Below are positions 35,695 through 44,771 of a stretch of 64,000 nucleotides of DNA, piece after piece; position 1 is the first letter of the stretch; every line of letters begins with the position of its first letter. The notes under the pieces are model-generated. The model worked only from the letters and a program-made list of their open reading frames with translations, was not told the origin of the DNA and searched no databases. The stretch covers positions 3,193,501-3,257,500 of the forward strand of contig NZ_JAFCJI010000001.1 in the NCBI RefSeq assembly GCF_018131105.1, written 5' to 3'. The translations under genes were made by a program, and so were the position numbers. The stretch is from Bradyrhizobium manausense. Its GTDB lineage: Bacteria > Pseudomonadota > Alphaproteobacteria > Rhizobiales > Xanthobacteraceae.

Positions 35695-36393
35695 TCATTT
35701 CTCGACGAACGTGACCGTGTCAGCGACGGACGCCCGCGAGGTGCGGTAGCTGTTGACCTTGTGCGCGACGTCGGCATAACCGAACGAGATGCCGCAGACG
35801 ACGCGGCGGTCCTCGGCCAGATTGAAGTGGCGCCGGATCAGGCCGGAATGCCGCGCCAGCGCGGCCTGCGGAATCGTGCCGAGCCCGAGCGCCTGGGCGG
35901 CGAGCATGAAATTCGAGACATAAGCACCGCAGTCGATCGCGCCGTAAATGCCGAGCGGTTCATTGGTGTGAATGATCGCCACATGCGGCGCGCCGAAGAA
36001 ATTGTAGTTCTCCAGCGCCTGCTTGGCGTAGGCCGTCTTGTCGCCCCTGATAATGCCGAGCGTGTTGTAGAGCTGAAAGCCGCTCTCGCGGCGGCGATCG
36101 AGGTAGACGCCGACATATTCACGGGGCGGCGTGAAATCATAGTCGTCGCCGAGACCGCCCGACGCCTCCTTGTAGATCAGCTGACGAAAGCGCTCCTTGG
36201 CCTCGCCGCTGGCGATGATGACCTGCCAGGGCTGGCTGTTGCACCAGGACGCCGTGCGCTGCGCGGTAGTCAGCACATGCTCTATAGTGGCGCGATCGAC
36301 TTCTTTCGGCAGGAAGGCGCGGACCGAATAGCGCTCGTTGAGGAGCTCTTCGAGTACGCCGATGCGGTCGTTCTGGTTTACTTTTGCGTCCAT
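35695..36393 (-). CDS. nitroreductase family flavoprotein
   Basis: 232-residue FMN-dependent oxidoreductase of the nitroreductase fold. The FMN-binding start RYSVRAFLPKEVDR, the WCNSQPWQVIIASG segment and GLGTIPQAALARH near the C-terminus are typical. Family members reduce nitro groups, quinones or flavins using NAD(P)H; the natural substrate is not clear. It is convergent with ecfG. No CoA-pathway role is evident despite the cluster that follows. Confidence 0.86.
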   Translation of the reverse strand: MDAKVNQNDRIGVLEELLNERYSVRAFLPKEVDRATIEHVLTTAQRTASWCNSQPWQVIIASGEAKERFRQLIYKEASGGLGDDYDFTPPREYVGVYLDRRRESGFQLYNTLGIIRGDKTAYAKQALENYNFFGAPHVAIIHTNEPLGIYGAIDCGAYVSNFMLAAQALGLGTIPQAALARHSGLIRRHFNLAEDRRVVCGISFGYADVAHKVNSYRTSRASVADTVTFVEK

Positions 36394-36408
36394 GGATCAG
36401 CTCGCTTT

Positions 36409-36553
36409 CGTGCCCCGGGCGCGCCGCAGCACCATAAGTGCGTTTACGCACGTCTTCGACGCGCTATGGTGAGCGCCGCAAAGCCGGGGCATTGTGGCCT
36501 CTGGGCCCCGACTTTGCGGAGCGGCACTAGGCGCCGCACCGCGTCCGGGACAC
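36409..36553. repeat. interspersed palindromic repeat, CGTGCCCCGG...CCGGGACAC family, copy 1
   Basis: Begins CGTGCCCCGGGCGCG and ends GCGTCCGGGACAC, with internal complementary pieces (GCCGGGGC / GGGCCCCGAC). A second element with the same ends and centre lies at 53235-53361. It fills the gap between the nitroreductase start and the end of the acyl-CoA dehydrogenase operon. Confidence 0.75.
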
Positions 36554-36561
36554 AGGATCTC

Positions 36562-37806
36562 TTATCTACCCTTGGTCGGGATCTTGTTGTACGGCACGTC
36601 CTTGTCGACCCGGATGTCGCCCGGCAGACCCAGCACGCGCTCGGCGATGATGTTGCGCAGGATCTCGTCGGTGCCGCCGGCGATGCGCATCGAGGGTGAG
36701 GACAGCAGCATCTGCTGGAACTGACCGTGCACCGTTTCCTCGTCGCTGCCTGTGAGAACACCGGCCGCGCCCTGGAGGTCCATCGCATAGGTCGCGATGT
36801 CCTGCAGCATCATACCCGAGACCAGCTTGCCGATCGAATTCTCAGGCCCCGGCCGCTCGCCCTTCGACAGCGCCGAGATAGCACGGTAGCTGGTGTATTT
36901 CAGCCCGCTCGATTTCACCGCCCAGCTCGCGAGTTTCGATCGCACGGCAGGATCGTCGATCGCGAGCCCGTCCTCCAGCATCAGGTTCGAGCAGAACTCG
37001 AACAGTTCAGGCACGCCGGTCGCAAGCCGCGCACCGATCGACATGCGCTCGTTCATCAACGTGGTCAGCGACACGCTCCAACCTTCGCCGACGGCCCCGA
37101 GCCGCTGGCTGTCCGGGATCACGACGTCGGTGAAATAGACCTCGTTGAACTCCTGCATGCCATTGGCCTGCCTGATCGGCCGCACCTCGACGCCCGGGCT
37201 CTTCATGTCCAGGAAGAACATGGTGAGGCCCTTGTGTTTTGGTACGTTCGGGTCGGTGCGCGCAATCAACAGGCCGTAGTCGGAGTAGTGCGCGCCCGAG
37301 GTCCAGATCTTCTGGCCGTTGACGACCCAATTGTCGCCCTTCTTCTCCGCGCGCGTGCGCAGGCCGGCGACGTCCGAACCCGCAGATGGCTCGGAGAACA
37401 GCTGGCACCAGATCTCCTCGCCCGCAGCCAGCTTCGGCAGATAGCGGCGCTTCGCGTCTTCGCTGCCCCAGGCCATCACGGTCGGGCCGCACATGCCCTC
37501 GCCGATCTGGAATGGCTGCGTCAGCTTGCCATAGACGCCCTCTTCCTGCTGCCAGATCACGCGCTCGATCGGCGTGGCGCCGCGGCCGCCATATTCCTTC
37601 GGCCAATGCAGGCAGGCCCAGCCGCCTTCGGCCTTCTTCTTCTGCCAGGCCTTGCCGACCTCGACCATGTCATGTTTGGCAAGCCGGATGCGGCCGAGCG
37701 AAGACTTTGACAGCTCCTGCTCGAACTCCTTGGGCGCGTTGGCGGCGACCCATTTGCGCGCGGTCTCGCGAAACGCGGCTTCCTGCGGGGTGTCGTCGAA
37801 ATTCAT
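36562..37806 (-). CDS. acyl-CoA dehydrogenase 1
   Basis: 414-residue FAD enzyme that introduces a double bond into an acyl-CoA. WPKEYGGRG, the FAD-contact CQLFSEPSAGSDVAGL and VNGQKIWTSGAHYSDYG are typical. The C-terminal RIAGGTDEILRN and IIAERVLGLPGD lack the glutamate of the YEGT motif of medium-chain enzymes and resemble FadE subunits that work as alpha2beta2 pairs. It is a close relative of the next gene (9-base gap), probably a tandem duplication, and the last gene of the operon. Confidence 0.9.
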   Translation of the reverse strand: MNFDDTPQEAAFRETARKWVAANAPKEFEQELSKSSLGRIRLAKHDMVEVGKAWQKKKAEGGWACLHWPKEYGGRGATPIERVIWQQEEGVYGKLTQPFQIGEGMCGPTVMAWGSEDAKRRYLPKLAAGEEIWCQLFSEPSAGSDVAGLRTRAEKKGDNWVVNGQKIWTSGAHYSDYGLLIARTDPNVPKHKGLTMFFLDMKSPGVEVRPIRQANGMQEFNEVYFTDVVIPDSQRLGAVGEGWSVSLTTLMNERMSIGARLATGVPELFEFCSNLMLEDGLAIDDPAVRSKLASWAVKSSGLKYTSYRAISALSKGERPGPENSIGKLVSGMMLQDIATYAMDLQGAAGVLTGSDEETVHGQFQQMLLSSPSMRIAGGTDEILRNIIAERVLGLPGDIRVDKDVPYNKIPTKGR

Positions 37807-37815
37807 GGCGAACCT

Positions 37816-39060
37816 CTACCCTCTTCCCTTGGTCGGAATCTTGTTGAACGGCACGTCCTTGTCGACACGGATATCGCCGGGCAGACCCAGCACCCGCTCG
37901 GCGATGATGTTGCGCATGATCTCGTCAGTGCCGCCCTCGACACGGGTGCCGGGCGCGCGCAGCAGCATCGCCTGGAAACGCCCGGCGAGCTCGGCCTCCT
38001 CGCCGCTGACCACGCCGCTCGCCCCTTGCAAGTCCAGCGCGTAGGTCGCAACGTCCTGGATCATCGAGCCCGCCACCAGCTTGCCGATGGAATTCTCCGG
38101 TCCTGGCCGCTCGCCCTTCGACAGTGCCGAGATCGCGCGCATGCTGGTGTATTTCAGCCCGCTCGCCTTCGCCGCCCAGTTCGCCAGCTTCGAGCGCACC
38201 GCGCGATCCTCGATCGCCGGACCGTCGTCGAGCATCAGGCTGGCGCAATACTCGAACAGCTCCGGAAAACCGGTTGAGACGGCCGCACCGATCGCACTGC
38301 GCTCGTTCATCAGCGTGGTGAGCGACACGTTCCAGCCGTCACCGACCTCGCCGAGACGCTGATGATCGGGAATGCGGACATTGGTGAAATAGACTTCGTT
38401 GAAGTCGGAGGCGCCGCTCGCCTGCTTGATCGGCCGCACCTCGACGCCCGGGCTCTTCATGTCCAGGAAGAACATGGTGAGGCCCTTGTGCTTGGGCACG
38501 GTCGGATCGGTGCGGGTGAGCAAAATGCCGTAGTCCGAATAATGCGCGCCCGAGGTCCAGATCTTCTGGCCGTTGATGACCCAGTCGTCGCCGTCCTTCT
38601 CGGCGCGCGTGCGCAGGCCGGCGACGTCGGAGCCGCCGGCCGGTTCGGAGAACAGCTGGCACCACACCTTTTCGCCGGATGCGAGCGGCGGAAGATAAGC
38701 ACGCTTATGCTCCTCGCGTGCGAACGCCATCATGGTCGGGCCGCACATGCCGTGTCCGATGATGAACATGCGGGAGAGCTGGCCGAACGGCCCCTCTTCC
38801 TGCTGCCAGATCACGCGCTCGATCGGCGACGATCCGCGGCCGCCATATTCCTTCGGCCAGTGCAGGCAGGCCCAGCCGGCATCGGCCTTCTTCTTCTGCC
38901 AGGCTTTTGCCACGTCGAGAATGTTGGCGTTCTTGAGCGCGGTGCGGCCCAGCGAGGATTTGCGCAGCTCATCCTCATATTGCTTGGGCGCGTTGGCGCC
39001 GATCCAGGCGCGCGCTGTGGCGCGGAATTCGGCTTCCTGCGGGGTATCGTCGAAGTTCAT
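37816..39060 (-). CDS. acyl-CoA dehydrogenase 2
   Basis: 414 residues, the same length as its downstream neighbour and near-identical in many stretches (MNFDDTPQEA start, WACLHWPKEYGGRG, KGLTMFFLDMKSPGVEVRPI). The C-terminal part RVEGGTDEIMRN and IIAERVLGLPGD keeps the GGTDEI pattern but with Glu two before the Gly pair, unlike copy 1 (Ile-Ala). That difference may separate an active from an inactive subunit. It lies 15 bases after the shorter dehydrogenase. Confidence 0.9.
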   Translation of the reverse strand: MNFDDTPQEAEFRATARAWIGANAPKQYEDELRKSSLGRTALKNANILDVAKAWQKKKADAGWACLHWPKEYGGRGSSPIERVIWQQEEGPFGQLSRMFIIGHGMCGPTMMAFAREEHKRAYLPPLASGEKVWCQLFSEPAGGSDVAGLRTRAEKDGDDWVINGQKIWTSGAHYSDYGILLTRTDPTVPKHKGLTMFFLDMKSPGVEVRPIKQASGASDFNEVYFTNVRIPDHQRLGEVGDGWNVSLTTLMNERSAIGAAVSTGFPELFEYCASLMLDDGPAIEDRAVRSKLANWAAKASGLKYTSMRAISALSKGERPGPENSIGKLVAGSMIQDVATYALDLQGASGVVSGEEAELAGRFQAMLLRAPGTRVEGGTDEIMRNIIAERVLGLPGDIRVDKDVPFNKIPTKGRG

Positions 39061-39075
39061 ATTCGTGCCCTTCGC

Positions 39076-40203
39076 TTACGCTGCGTTCTTCTTGCGCATG
39101 CGGTCGATCAGCTGGTCTTCCCAATAGGACAGGCTGCCGAGCCCGAGCGCCATCGCGTTGGCGCGGCGGTAGTACATGTGGCAGTCGAACTCCCAGGTGA
39201 AACCCATGCCGCCGTGGACCTGGATGTTGTTCTTGGCGCAATGCTGAAACGCCTGCGTTGCGCTGATGCGCGCGGCGGCGGCGGCTTCCGGCAATTCGCC
39301 GGCATTGGTCGAGAGCGCCCAGGCGCCGTAATAGCTGTTGGAGCGCGCCAGCGTCGCCGACACATACATGTCGGCCAGCATGTGCTTGATCGCCTGGAAC
39401 GAGCCGATCTGACGGCCGAAGGCGATACGGTCGAGCGCGTAGTCGCGGCCCATCTCCAGCGCGCGGTCCGAACCCCCAACCTGCTCGAAGGCGCACAGCA
39501 CCGCGGCGCGGTCGAGCACCTGGGTCAAAATGCTCCAGCCCTCGCCGGCCGCACCGAGCGGCTCGGCTTTCACATCCTTGAATGTGATCTCGGCCTGCCC
39601 GCGCGTCGGATCGAGATTGGTGAGGCTCTTCACCTCGATGCCACCCGCCTTGAGGTCGACCAGGAACAGCGAGACGTCGCTGTCGCGTCCACTCGATCCC
39701 GTGCGCGCGGCGACCACCGCGAAGTCCGCGATGGCGCCATCGGCCACCGGCTTCTTGACGCCGTTGAGCACGCCATTCGCGGCCGTCAGCTTGACATTCT
39801 TCGGCGCCGGATTGCCCTTGCCCTCGAACAGCGCCAGCGTGCCGATCGCCTCGCCCGAGGCGATCGCGGGCAGCCACTTCTTCTTCTGTGCGTCGCCGCC
39901 GGCGATCAGCAGCGCTTCGGCGGCGAGATAGACGGTCGAAGAGAACGGCACCGGCGCATTGGCCCGACCCATCTCCTCCGCGATCACGCAAAGCTCGAGA
40001 TGACCAGCGCCCGCGCCGCCGAATTCCTCGGGGATTGCGACGCCGAGAAAGCCCATCTCGGCGAGGCCCTTCCAGAGATCCTTGTCATAGGGCGCCTTGC
40101 CGTCGAGTACGACGCGCACCGCCTTGGGCGAGCACTTCTCAGCAAGAAACTTGCGCGCCTGATCGCGGAGCTGCTTCTGGTCGTCAGAGAAATCGAAGTT
40201 CAT
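39076..40203 (-). CDS. acyl-CoA dehydrogenase 3, short subunit type
   Basis: 375 residues (MNFDFSDDQKQLRDQARKFL). IPEEFGGAGAGHLELCVIAE and the C-terminal IQVHGGMGFTWEFDCHMYYR match the smaller partner of two-subunit acyl-CoA dehydrogenases such as FadE29-like or PimD-like proteins. With the two 414-residue proteins downstream it could form one or two heteromeric enzymes. It follows the CoA ligase gene by 27 bases in the same operon. Confidence 0.9.
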   Translation of the reverse strand: MNFDFSDDQKQLRDQARKFLAEKCSPKAVRVVLDGKAPYDKDLWKGLAEMGFLGVAIPEEFGGAGAGHLELCVIAEEMGRANAPVPFSSTVYLAAEALLIAGGDAQKKKWLPAIASGEAIGTLALFEGKGNPAPKNVKLTAANGVLNGVKKPVADGAIADFAVVAARTGSSGRDSDVSLFLVDLKAGGIEVKSLTNLDPTRGQAEITFKDVKAEPLGAAGEGWSILTQVLDRAAVLCAFEQVGGSDRALEMGRDYALDRIAFGRQIGSFQAIKHMLADMYVSATLARSNSYYGAWALSTNAGELPEAAAAARISATQAFQHCAKNNIQVHGGMGFTWEFDCHMYYRRANAMALGLGSLSYWEDQLIDRMRKKNAA

Positions 40204-40230
40204 GGCGCGTATCCGTGTTGATGATGTCGA

Positions 40231-42102
40231 TTACTTGAGAATGATGATGCCTTGGTCCGGCTTATCGGCATAAAGCCGATCGACCAACGCCGCGCGTCGT
40301 TCGAGGCCGGCGCGCTGGTTGATGTAGCCCTTGTCGGTGAGCTCGTTGCCGTCGATCGATGGCGGTTCGGCCATCAGCATCGCGCGCGCAATGATGCGGC
40401 TGCTGGCGCCCTCGCATTCCTTGTTGTGAGCCTGGAGCCCGCGCTTGAAGCACGCAATGACCTCGGGATGTTTTACGGCATCTTCAAAGCTAAGATCGGG
40501 ATTACCGACGAGCTGGCGGCAGGCGTGCAGGTTCGGCCAGGCCAGCAGGCCGATGAAGGCGCGGTCCTGCCCCGCGACCAGCGCGTCATGCACGACGGGC
40601 GTTGCGGCAGCGATCGCATCCGTACGCAGCGAGCCGACATGCACGAAGGTGCCGGTGGTGAGCTTGAAGTCTTCCACCACGCGGCCGGCGAAGATGATGC
40701 CCTTCACCGGATCGGCATCGTCGACGAAAATGCCGGCATCACCGATGCAATAAAAGCCTTCCTCGTCGAACATCTTCTTGGTGAGATCGGGCTGGCCGAA
40801 GTAGCCGGGCGTGACGTTGACGCCGCGCAGACGCAATTCGTATTTCGAGCCGCACGGCACCATCTTCAGTTCGACGCCGGGGAACGGCAGGCCGATCAGG
40901 CCGACGCGCTCGGTGTCCCAATAGGTGCCGGTCGAGGTCGGCGCGGTCTCGGTCGAACCCCAGCCGGTGTAGAACACGATGCGTTCGCCGGTGGTCTTCA
41001 CGGCGAGCGCCTGCATGCGGTCGTAAAGATCATCCGGCAGTCGCGCGCCGCCGTAGGCCATGATCGACAGGTTCTTGAAGAAAGATCGACAGAGGGCGTC
41101 GTCCTTCTCCATGGCAGCCGCGAGCGCGGCATAGCCGGCCGGTACGTTGGCGTAATAGGTCGGCGAGATCTCGCGGAGATTCTTGATCGTCTCCTCGAGT
41201 TGGCCCGGCATCGGCCGGCCGTCGTCGATATAAAGCGTGCCGCCATCGACCAGCACCGGATGGAATGCCGCATTGCCGCCCATGGTATGATTCCACGGCA
41301 TCCAGTCCAGCACCGTGGCAAGCGGACCGCCCGGCGTACGCGGCCGCACCTGCATCATCATGGCAGCATTGGCGCACATCATCTCCTGCGTGTTGATGAC
41401 GGCCTTGGGCATGCCGGTCGAGCCTGATGTGAACAGCAGCTTGCCGACGGTGTCGGGCGTAATCTCAGCGATCGACGCCTCCACATCTGTGGTCACCGGC
41501 GTTGCGGCGAGTTCGGCGAAGCTGACGCTCTTCACGCCCTCGCAGGGCCGCACAACATGGACAACGGTGACACCAGTGAGATCGAGCGCTTTCAGTGCCT
41601 TCTCGAAGGTCGGGCCATCCTGCACCATCACCACGGCCGGCTTGACCAGGTCAAACAGGTATTTCAGCTTGACGTGATCATGGCTCATCAGCGAGTAGGC
41701 CGGCGACACCGGAGCAGCCGGCGAACGCGCCTGCATCGCAGCCTGCGTCATCAGCGCGTGCTCGATCGAATTGCCGGAGAGGATCGTGACCGGGCGGCCT
41801 TCGAGCTTGAGATTCAACAACGCCTGCGTCAGCGCATCCACGGTGCGCTTGGCTTCGCCATAGGACACCTTGCGCCATTCGCGATTGGGACCGCCGCGCT
41901 GCGCGAGCCAGATGCGCTCCGGTGCTTCCTTTGCCCATTTCGCGAGCGAGGCCGGAAGATGTGTCTCGTAGGCCTGCAAGGGAATGCGCGACTTCAGCAC
42001 CACCGTGCCATCAGCGCGGCGCTCGACATCGATGTCGCGCGCGAGCCACTCGACCTTGCGAAAGGCGGGCTTCGCCATCACCGCCGCCGCGCTTCCACTC
42101 AT
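40231..42102 (-). CDS. feruloyl-CoA synthase-like ligase
   Basis: 623-residue ANL enzyme of the feruloyl-CoA synthase family. ATP-binding LLFTSGSTGMPKAVINTQ, the WMPWNHTMGGN segment particular to this family, YTGWGSTETAPTST and IFAGRVVEDFKLTTGTF are visible. It would activate a hydroxycinnamate or similar aromatic/unsaturated acid with CoA. Its partner crotonase is not of the feruloyl-CoA hydratase-lyase type, so the true substrate may differ. The ATG at 42102 follows a GGGAGACGC site. It lies 43 bases after the crotonase gene. Confidence 0.87.
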   Translation of the reverse strand: MSGSAAAVMAKPAFRKVEWLARDIDVERRADGTVVLKSRIPLQAYETHLPASLAKWAKEAPERIWLAQRGGPNREWRKVSYGEAKRTVDALTQALLNLKLEGRPVTILSGNSIEHALMTQAAMQARSPAAPVSPAYSLMSHDHVKLKYLFDLVKPAVVMVQDGPTFEKALKALDLTGVTVVHVVRPCEGVKSVSFAELAATPVTTDVEASIAEITPDTVGKLLFTSGSTGMPKAVINTQEMMCANAAMMMQVRPRTPGGPLATVLDWMPWNHTMGGNAAFHPVLVDGGTLYIDDGRPMPGQLEETIKNLREISPTYYANVPAGYAALAAAMEKDDALCRSFFKNLSIMAYGGARLPDDLYDRMQALAVKTTGERIVFYTGWGSTETAPTSTGTYWDTERVGLIGLPFPGVELKMVPCGSKYELRLRGVNVTPGYFGQPDLTKKMFDEEGFYCIGDAGIFVDDADPVKGIIFAGRVVEDFKLTTGTFVHVGSLRTDAIAAATPVVHDALVAGQDRAFIGLLAWPNLHACRQLVGNPDLSFEDAVKHPEVIACFKRGLQAHNKECEGASSRIIARAMLMAEPPSIDGNELTDKGYINQRAGLERRAALVDRLYADKPDQGIIILK

Positions 42103-42145
42103 TTTGCGTCTCCCGGAATTACTGTCCTTTGCGGATCTTTGTTGC

Positions 42146-42952
42146 TCAGCGCTTGATATAGACAGGCTTTCGCTTCTCAAGGAAGGCCCTGATGCCTTCC
42201 GAAAACTCCTCGGAGCGGCTGCACAGGACCTGGTTGCGATCCTCCATCGCAATCACCGCTTCAAGCGATCCCGCGTCGACGCTCATGTTGAGACATTCCT
42301 TTGACAGCCGCAGCCCGACGGGGGAGGCTGTCATCATCGCATCGACATAAGGCTCGGCCGCTGCATCGAGCTTGTCTTCGTCGACGACTTCCGAGACGAG
42401 CCCCACTGCAAGCGCGCGTTCGGCACCGATGAAGCGCCCTGTGAGGATCAGTTCCGACGCCACCGACACGCCGACGAGCCGCGGCAAAAAATAGCTGGTG
42501 CCGATGTCACAGCCGCCGAGACCGAGCTTGATGAAGGCGCAGTTCATCCGCGCCGACTTGGTTGCGATACGAATGTCGGAGGCGAGCGCCAGTGCAAAGC
42601 CGCCACCGGCCGCCGCACCCTGCACCAGCGACAGGATCGGCTGCGGGCAGCGCCGCATCAGCATCACGATGTCAGCGATGCGCCGCTGCGAGTCCAGCGA
42701 CTCCGTGACACCGGGCGGCTCCTGCTGCCCGGCGCGGCGCGCCATCGCGGCCTTGAGATCGAGACCGGCGCAAAAATTCTTGCCGGCGCCCTTCAGCACC
42801 ACGACACGCGTGTCGCGGTTGCGCTGCAAGCCCTGGAAATAGACATTGAGCGCATCGATCAGCGCGGGATCGAGCGCGTTGAGGCTATCAGGACGATTGA
42901 GCGTCACCCGGTCGACGCCGTCGTCGTGCTCGATCAGCAACGGTTGGGACAT
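42146..42952 (-). CDS. crotonase-fold protein lacking both canonical hydratase glutamates
   Basis: 268-residue enoyl-CoA hydratase/isomerase family member. The oxyanion-hole regions are present (NFCAGLDLKAAM; GAAAGGGFALALASD). Aligned by eye with FadB, the positions of Glu119 (GGGCE) and Glu139 (PETKLG) are Ala120 and Phe140 here, so ordinary water addition is unlikely. An aspartate in GGCDIG sits where dienoyl-CoA isomerase has one. It may be an isomerase, hydrolase or C-C-cleaving enzyme of the pathway. The ATG at 42952 fits family starts. Confidence 0.85.
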   Translation of the reverse strand: MSQPLLIEHDDGVDRVTLNRPDSLNALDPALIDALNVYFQGLQRNRDTRVVVLKGAGKNFCAGLDLKAAMARRAGQQEPPGVTESLDSQRRIADIVMLMRRCPQPILSLVQGAAAGGGFALALASDIRIATKSARMNCAFIKLGLGGCDIGTSYFLPRLVGVSVASELILTGRFIGAERALAVGLVSEVVDEDKLDAAAEPYVDAMMTASPVGLRLSKECLNMSVDAGSLEAVIAMEDRNQVLCSRSEEFSEGIRAFLEKRKPVYIKR

Positions 42953-42994
42953 GAGGCGCTCCTGCGTGCCGCTGATAGCGGTGCCGGTTACTGC

Positions 42995-43128
42995 GCCCTC
43001 TCCCCTTGTGGGAGAGGGCATGTACGTCGCTGAAAGACCTCGCTTGGGTGAGGGGTCTGTCTCCGCAGAGAGAACCCCTCATCCGGCGCTTCGCGCCACC
43101 TTCTCCCACAAGGGGAGAAGGGAAGAGC
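42995..43128. repeat. interspersed palindromic repeat (CCTCTCCC...AAGGGGAGA type)
   Basis: GCCCTCTCCCCTTGTGGGAG opens the element and TTCTCCCACAAGGGGAGAAG closes it, with GAGGGGTCTG / AACCCCTCAT and GGCGCTTCGCGCC inside. This is a compound inverted repeat of a kind scattered in Rhizobiales genomes, here between the SDR and crotonase genes. Confidence 0.75.
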
Positions 43129-43129
43129 C

Positions 43130-43888
43130 CTACCGCGGAGCCATACGGATGGCGCCGTCGAGACGGATGGTCTCGCCGTTGAGCATCGGGTTCTCGACCA
43201 TGTGCACGGCCAGCGCGCCGTATTCCTTGGCATCGCCGAGACGCGAAGGGTGCGGCACCTGGGCGCCAAGGCTCTTGCGGGCTTCCTCGTTCAGGCCCAT
43301 CAGCAGCGGCGTGAAGAACAGACCCGGTGCGATGGTGTTGACGCGGATCTTCTGGCTGGCGAGATCGCGCGCGGCCGGAAGCGTCAGACCGACGACGCCG
43401 CCCTTCGACGCCGAATAGGCGATCTGGCCGATCTGGCCTTCGTAGGCGGCAACCGAAGCGGTGTTGATGATGACGCCGCGCTCCTCGCCGATGGGCTCGA
43501 TGGTGACAAGGCGCTCAGCGAACAGACGCAGGCAATTGAACGTGCCGATCAGATTGACATTGATGATGCGCGCGAACTTTTCCAGCGGGTAGACGCCGTC
43601 GCGACCGACGATGCGCTGCGAGCCGCCGATGCCGGCGCAGTTCATCAGCACGCGGGCAACACCGTGCGCCGCTTCCGCCTTGGCGATCGCGGCCTTGATT
43701 TGCTCTTCGCTGGTGACGTCGGCATGGAGTGCGACGCCCTTCACCTCGGCGGCGACCTTCTCGGCGTTGTCCTTGTTCTGGTCGATGACGCCGATCTTGG
43801 CGCCCTTGGCCGCCATGGCGCGGGCGGTGGCTTCGCCGAGACCCGAGCCACCACCGGTGATGAGAACGGCTACGTCTTTCAATTCCAT
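43130..43888 (-). CDS. SDR, 3-hydroxyacyl-CoA dehydrogenase type 2-like
   Basis: 252-residue NAD-dependent short-chain dehydrogenase. NAD-binding TGGGSGLGEATARAMA is at residues 11-26, NCAGIGGS follows, and the catalytic YSASKGGVVGLTLPAARDLA and GLFFTPLLMGLNEE regions resemble HSD10-type 3-hydroxyacyl-CoA dehydrogenases. It would oxidise the hydroxyacyl-CoA intermediate before thiolysis. The gene lies between TetR (67 bases) and, after a repeat, the crotonase. Confidence 0.9.
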   Translation of the reverse strand: MELKDVAVLITGGGSGLGEATARAMAAKGAKIGVIDQNKDNAEKVAAEVKGVALHADVTSEEQIKAAIAKAEAAHGVARVLMNCAGIGGSQRIVGRDGVYPLEKFARIINVNLIGTFNCLRLFAERLVTIEPIGEERGVIINTASVAAYEGQIGQIAYSASKGGVVGLTLPAARDLASQKIRVNTIAPGLFFTPLLMGLNEEARKSLGAQVPHPSRLGDAKEYGALAVHMVENPMLNGETIRLDGAIRMAPR

Positions 43889-43955
43889 GACTGGCTACCT
43901 TTCTTCTGCCTTTTCCTTGGGCGTTTCTTCTCTAGACTTGAACGTCTCGACCAGA

Positions 43956-44615
43956 TTATCCGGCCGCGGCAGCTTCCTCGGCTTGCGTGAGGATGCCGCC
44001 GCAGATCAGCGTTTCCATGTGCTTGATGTATTGTCGGCAGACGTCATCGTTGACCGGACCGACGCCGGTCGCGCGAGACATCGCGTGCCGGCCGAAGAAC
44101 AGGTGATCGCAGGCGCCGATCAGGCTGGTGTAGAACAGCACCGGGTCGGTGGCGCGGAATTCGCCGCGACTGACGCCCTCGGTGAGCAGTCGGCGATGAA
44201 AGTCGAGCAGCGGCGCGACGAAGAACTTTGAGACTTCATCCGCAGAGCCGGCAACGCTCTCGTGCAGGAGGTAGTGGATCAGCCGGTTCATGTAGGGGAA
44301 GCGATGATAGGCACGGATGATGCCGGCGATGTGCAGCTTCAACTTCGCGGTCGACGTGATCTGCTGCGCGAGGAGATATTCGAGATTCGACATCTCGGTC
44401 GCCGCATCCCGCGCGAGCAGTGCCAGAAGCAGGCCGTCCTTGTTGCCGAAATGGTATTTGACCAGCGCGGCATTGGCCCCCGACTTCTGGGCAATGTCGG
44501 AGAGCGAGATCTCGATCGATGAGCGTTCGATCATCAGCTCGCTTGCGGCCACGAGCAATTTCTCTGCCGTGGAATTCTTTCCGCTGGGGAGCCTGTTCGG
44601 TACGCTGGTAGTCAC
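43956..44615 (-). CDS. TetR family transcriptional regulator
   Basis: 219 residues with an N-terminal helix-turn-helix (LSDIAQKSGANAALVKYHFG, about 38-57) and an all-helical ligand-binding domain, probably for an acyl-CoA or aromatic-CoA. It starts with GTG at 44615 behind AAGGAA. It is divergent from the thiolase gene and first in the minus-strand cluster, the usual place for a local repressor. An imperfect dyad at 44681-44700 is the likely operator. Confidence 0.9.
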   Translation of the reverse strand: MTTSVPNRLPSGKNSTAEKLLVAASELMIERSSIEISLSDIAQKSGANAALVKYHFGNKDGLLLALLARDAATEMSNLEYLLAQQITSTAKLKLHIAGIIRAYHRFPYMNRLIHYLLHESVAGSADEVSKFFVAPLLDFHRRLLTEGVSRGEFRATDPVLFYTSLIGACDHLFFGRHAMSRATGVGPVNDDVCRQYIKHMETLICGGILTQAEEAAAAG

Positions 44616-44680
44616 GGAGATTCCTTGTGCTCGCCGCTCGAAGCGGGCGCAGATAAGCCGAAGCAGCGCCTCATCACAAG

Positions 44681-44700
44681 AGTTAATTGATCGATTGACT
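44681..44700. promoter_or_regulatory. candidate TetR operator
   Basis: AGTTAATTGATCGATTGACT is an imperfect palindrome (16 of 20 positions symmetric) centred in the AT-rich part of the 156-base TetR/thiolase intergenic region. A repressor bound here could control both divergent units. Confidence 0.55.
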
Positions 44701-44771
44701 AAACCATGTCCCGCCCATTAAATCCGCCCCGACAACGAACCCAATTCAGAACAATCATGGGAGAGACCGAA

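Noticed and set aside
42995..43128. Repeat region considered as a CRISPR-like array
   Set aside because: It is one compound inverted repeat, with no regular direct repeats or spacers; no cas genes in the window.
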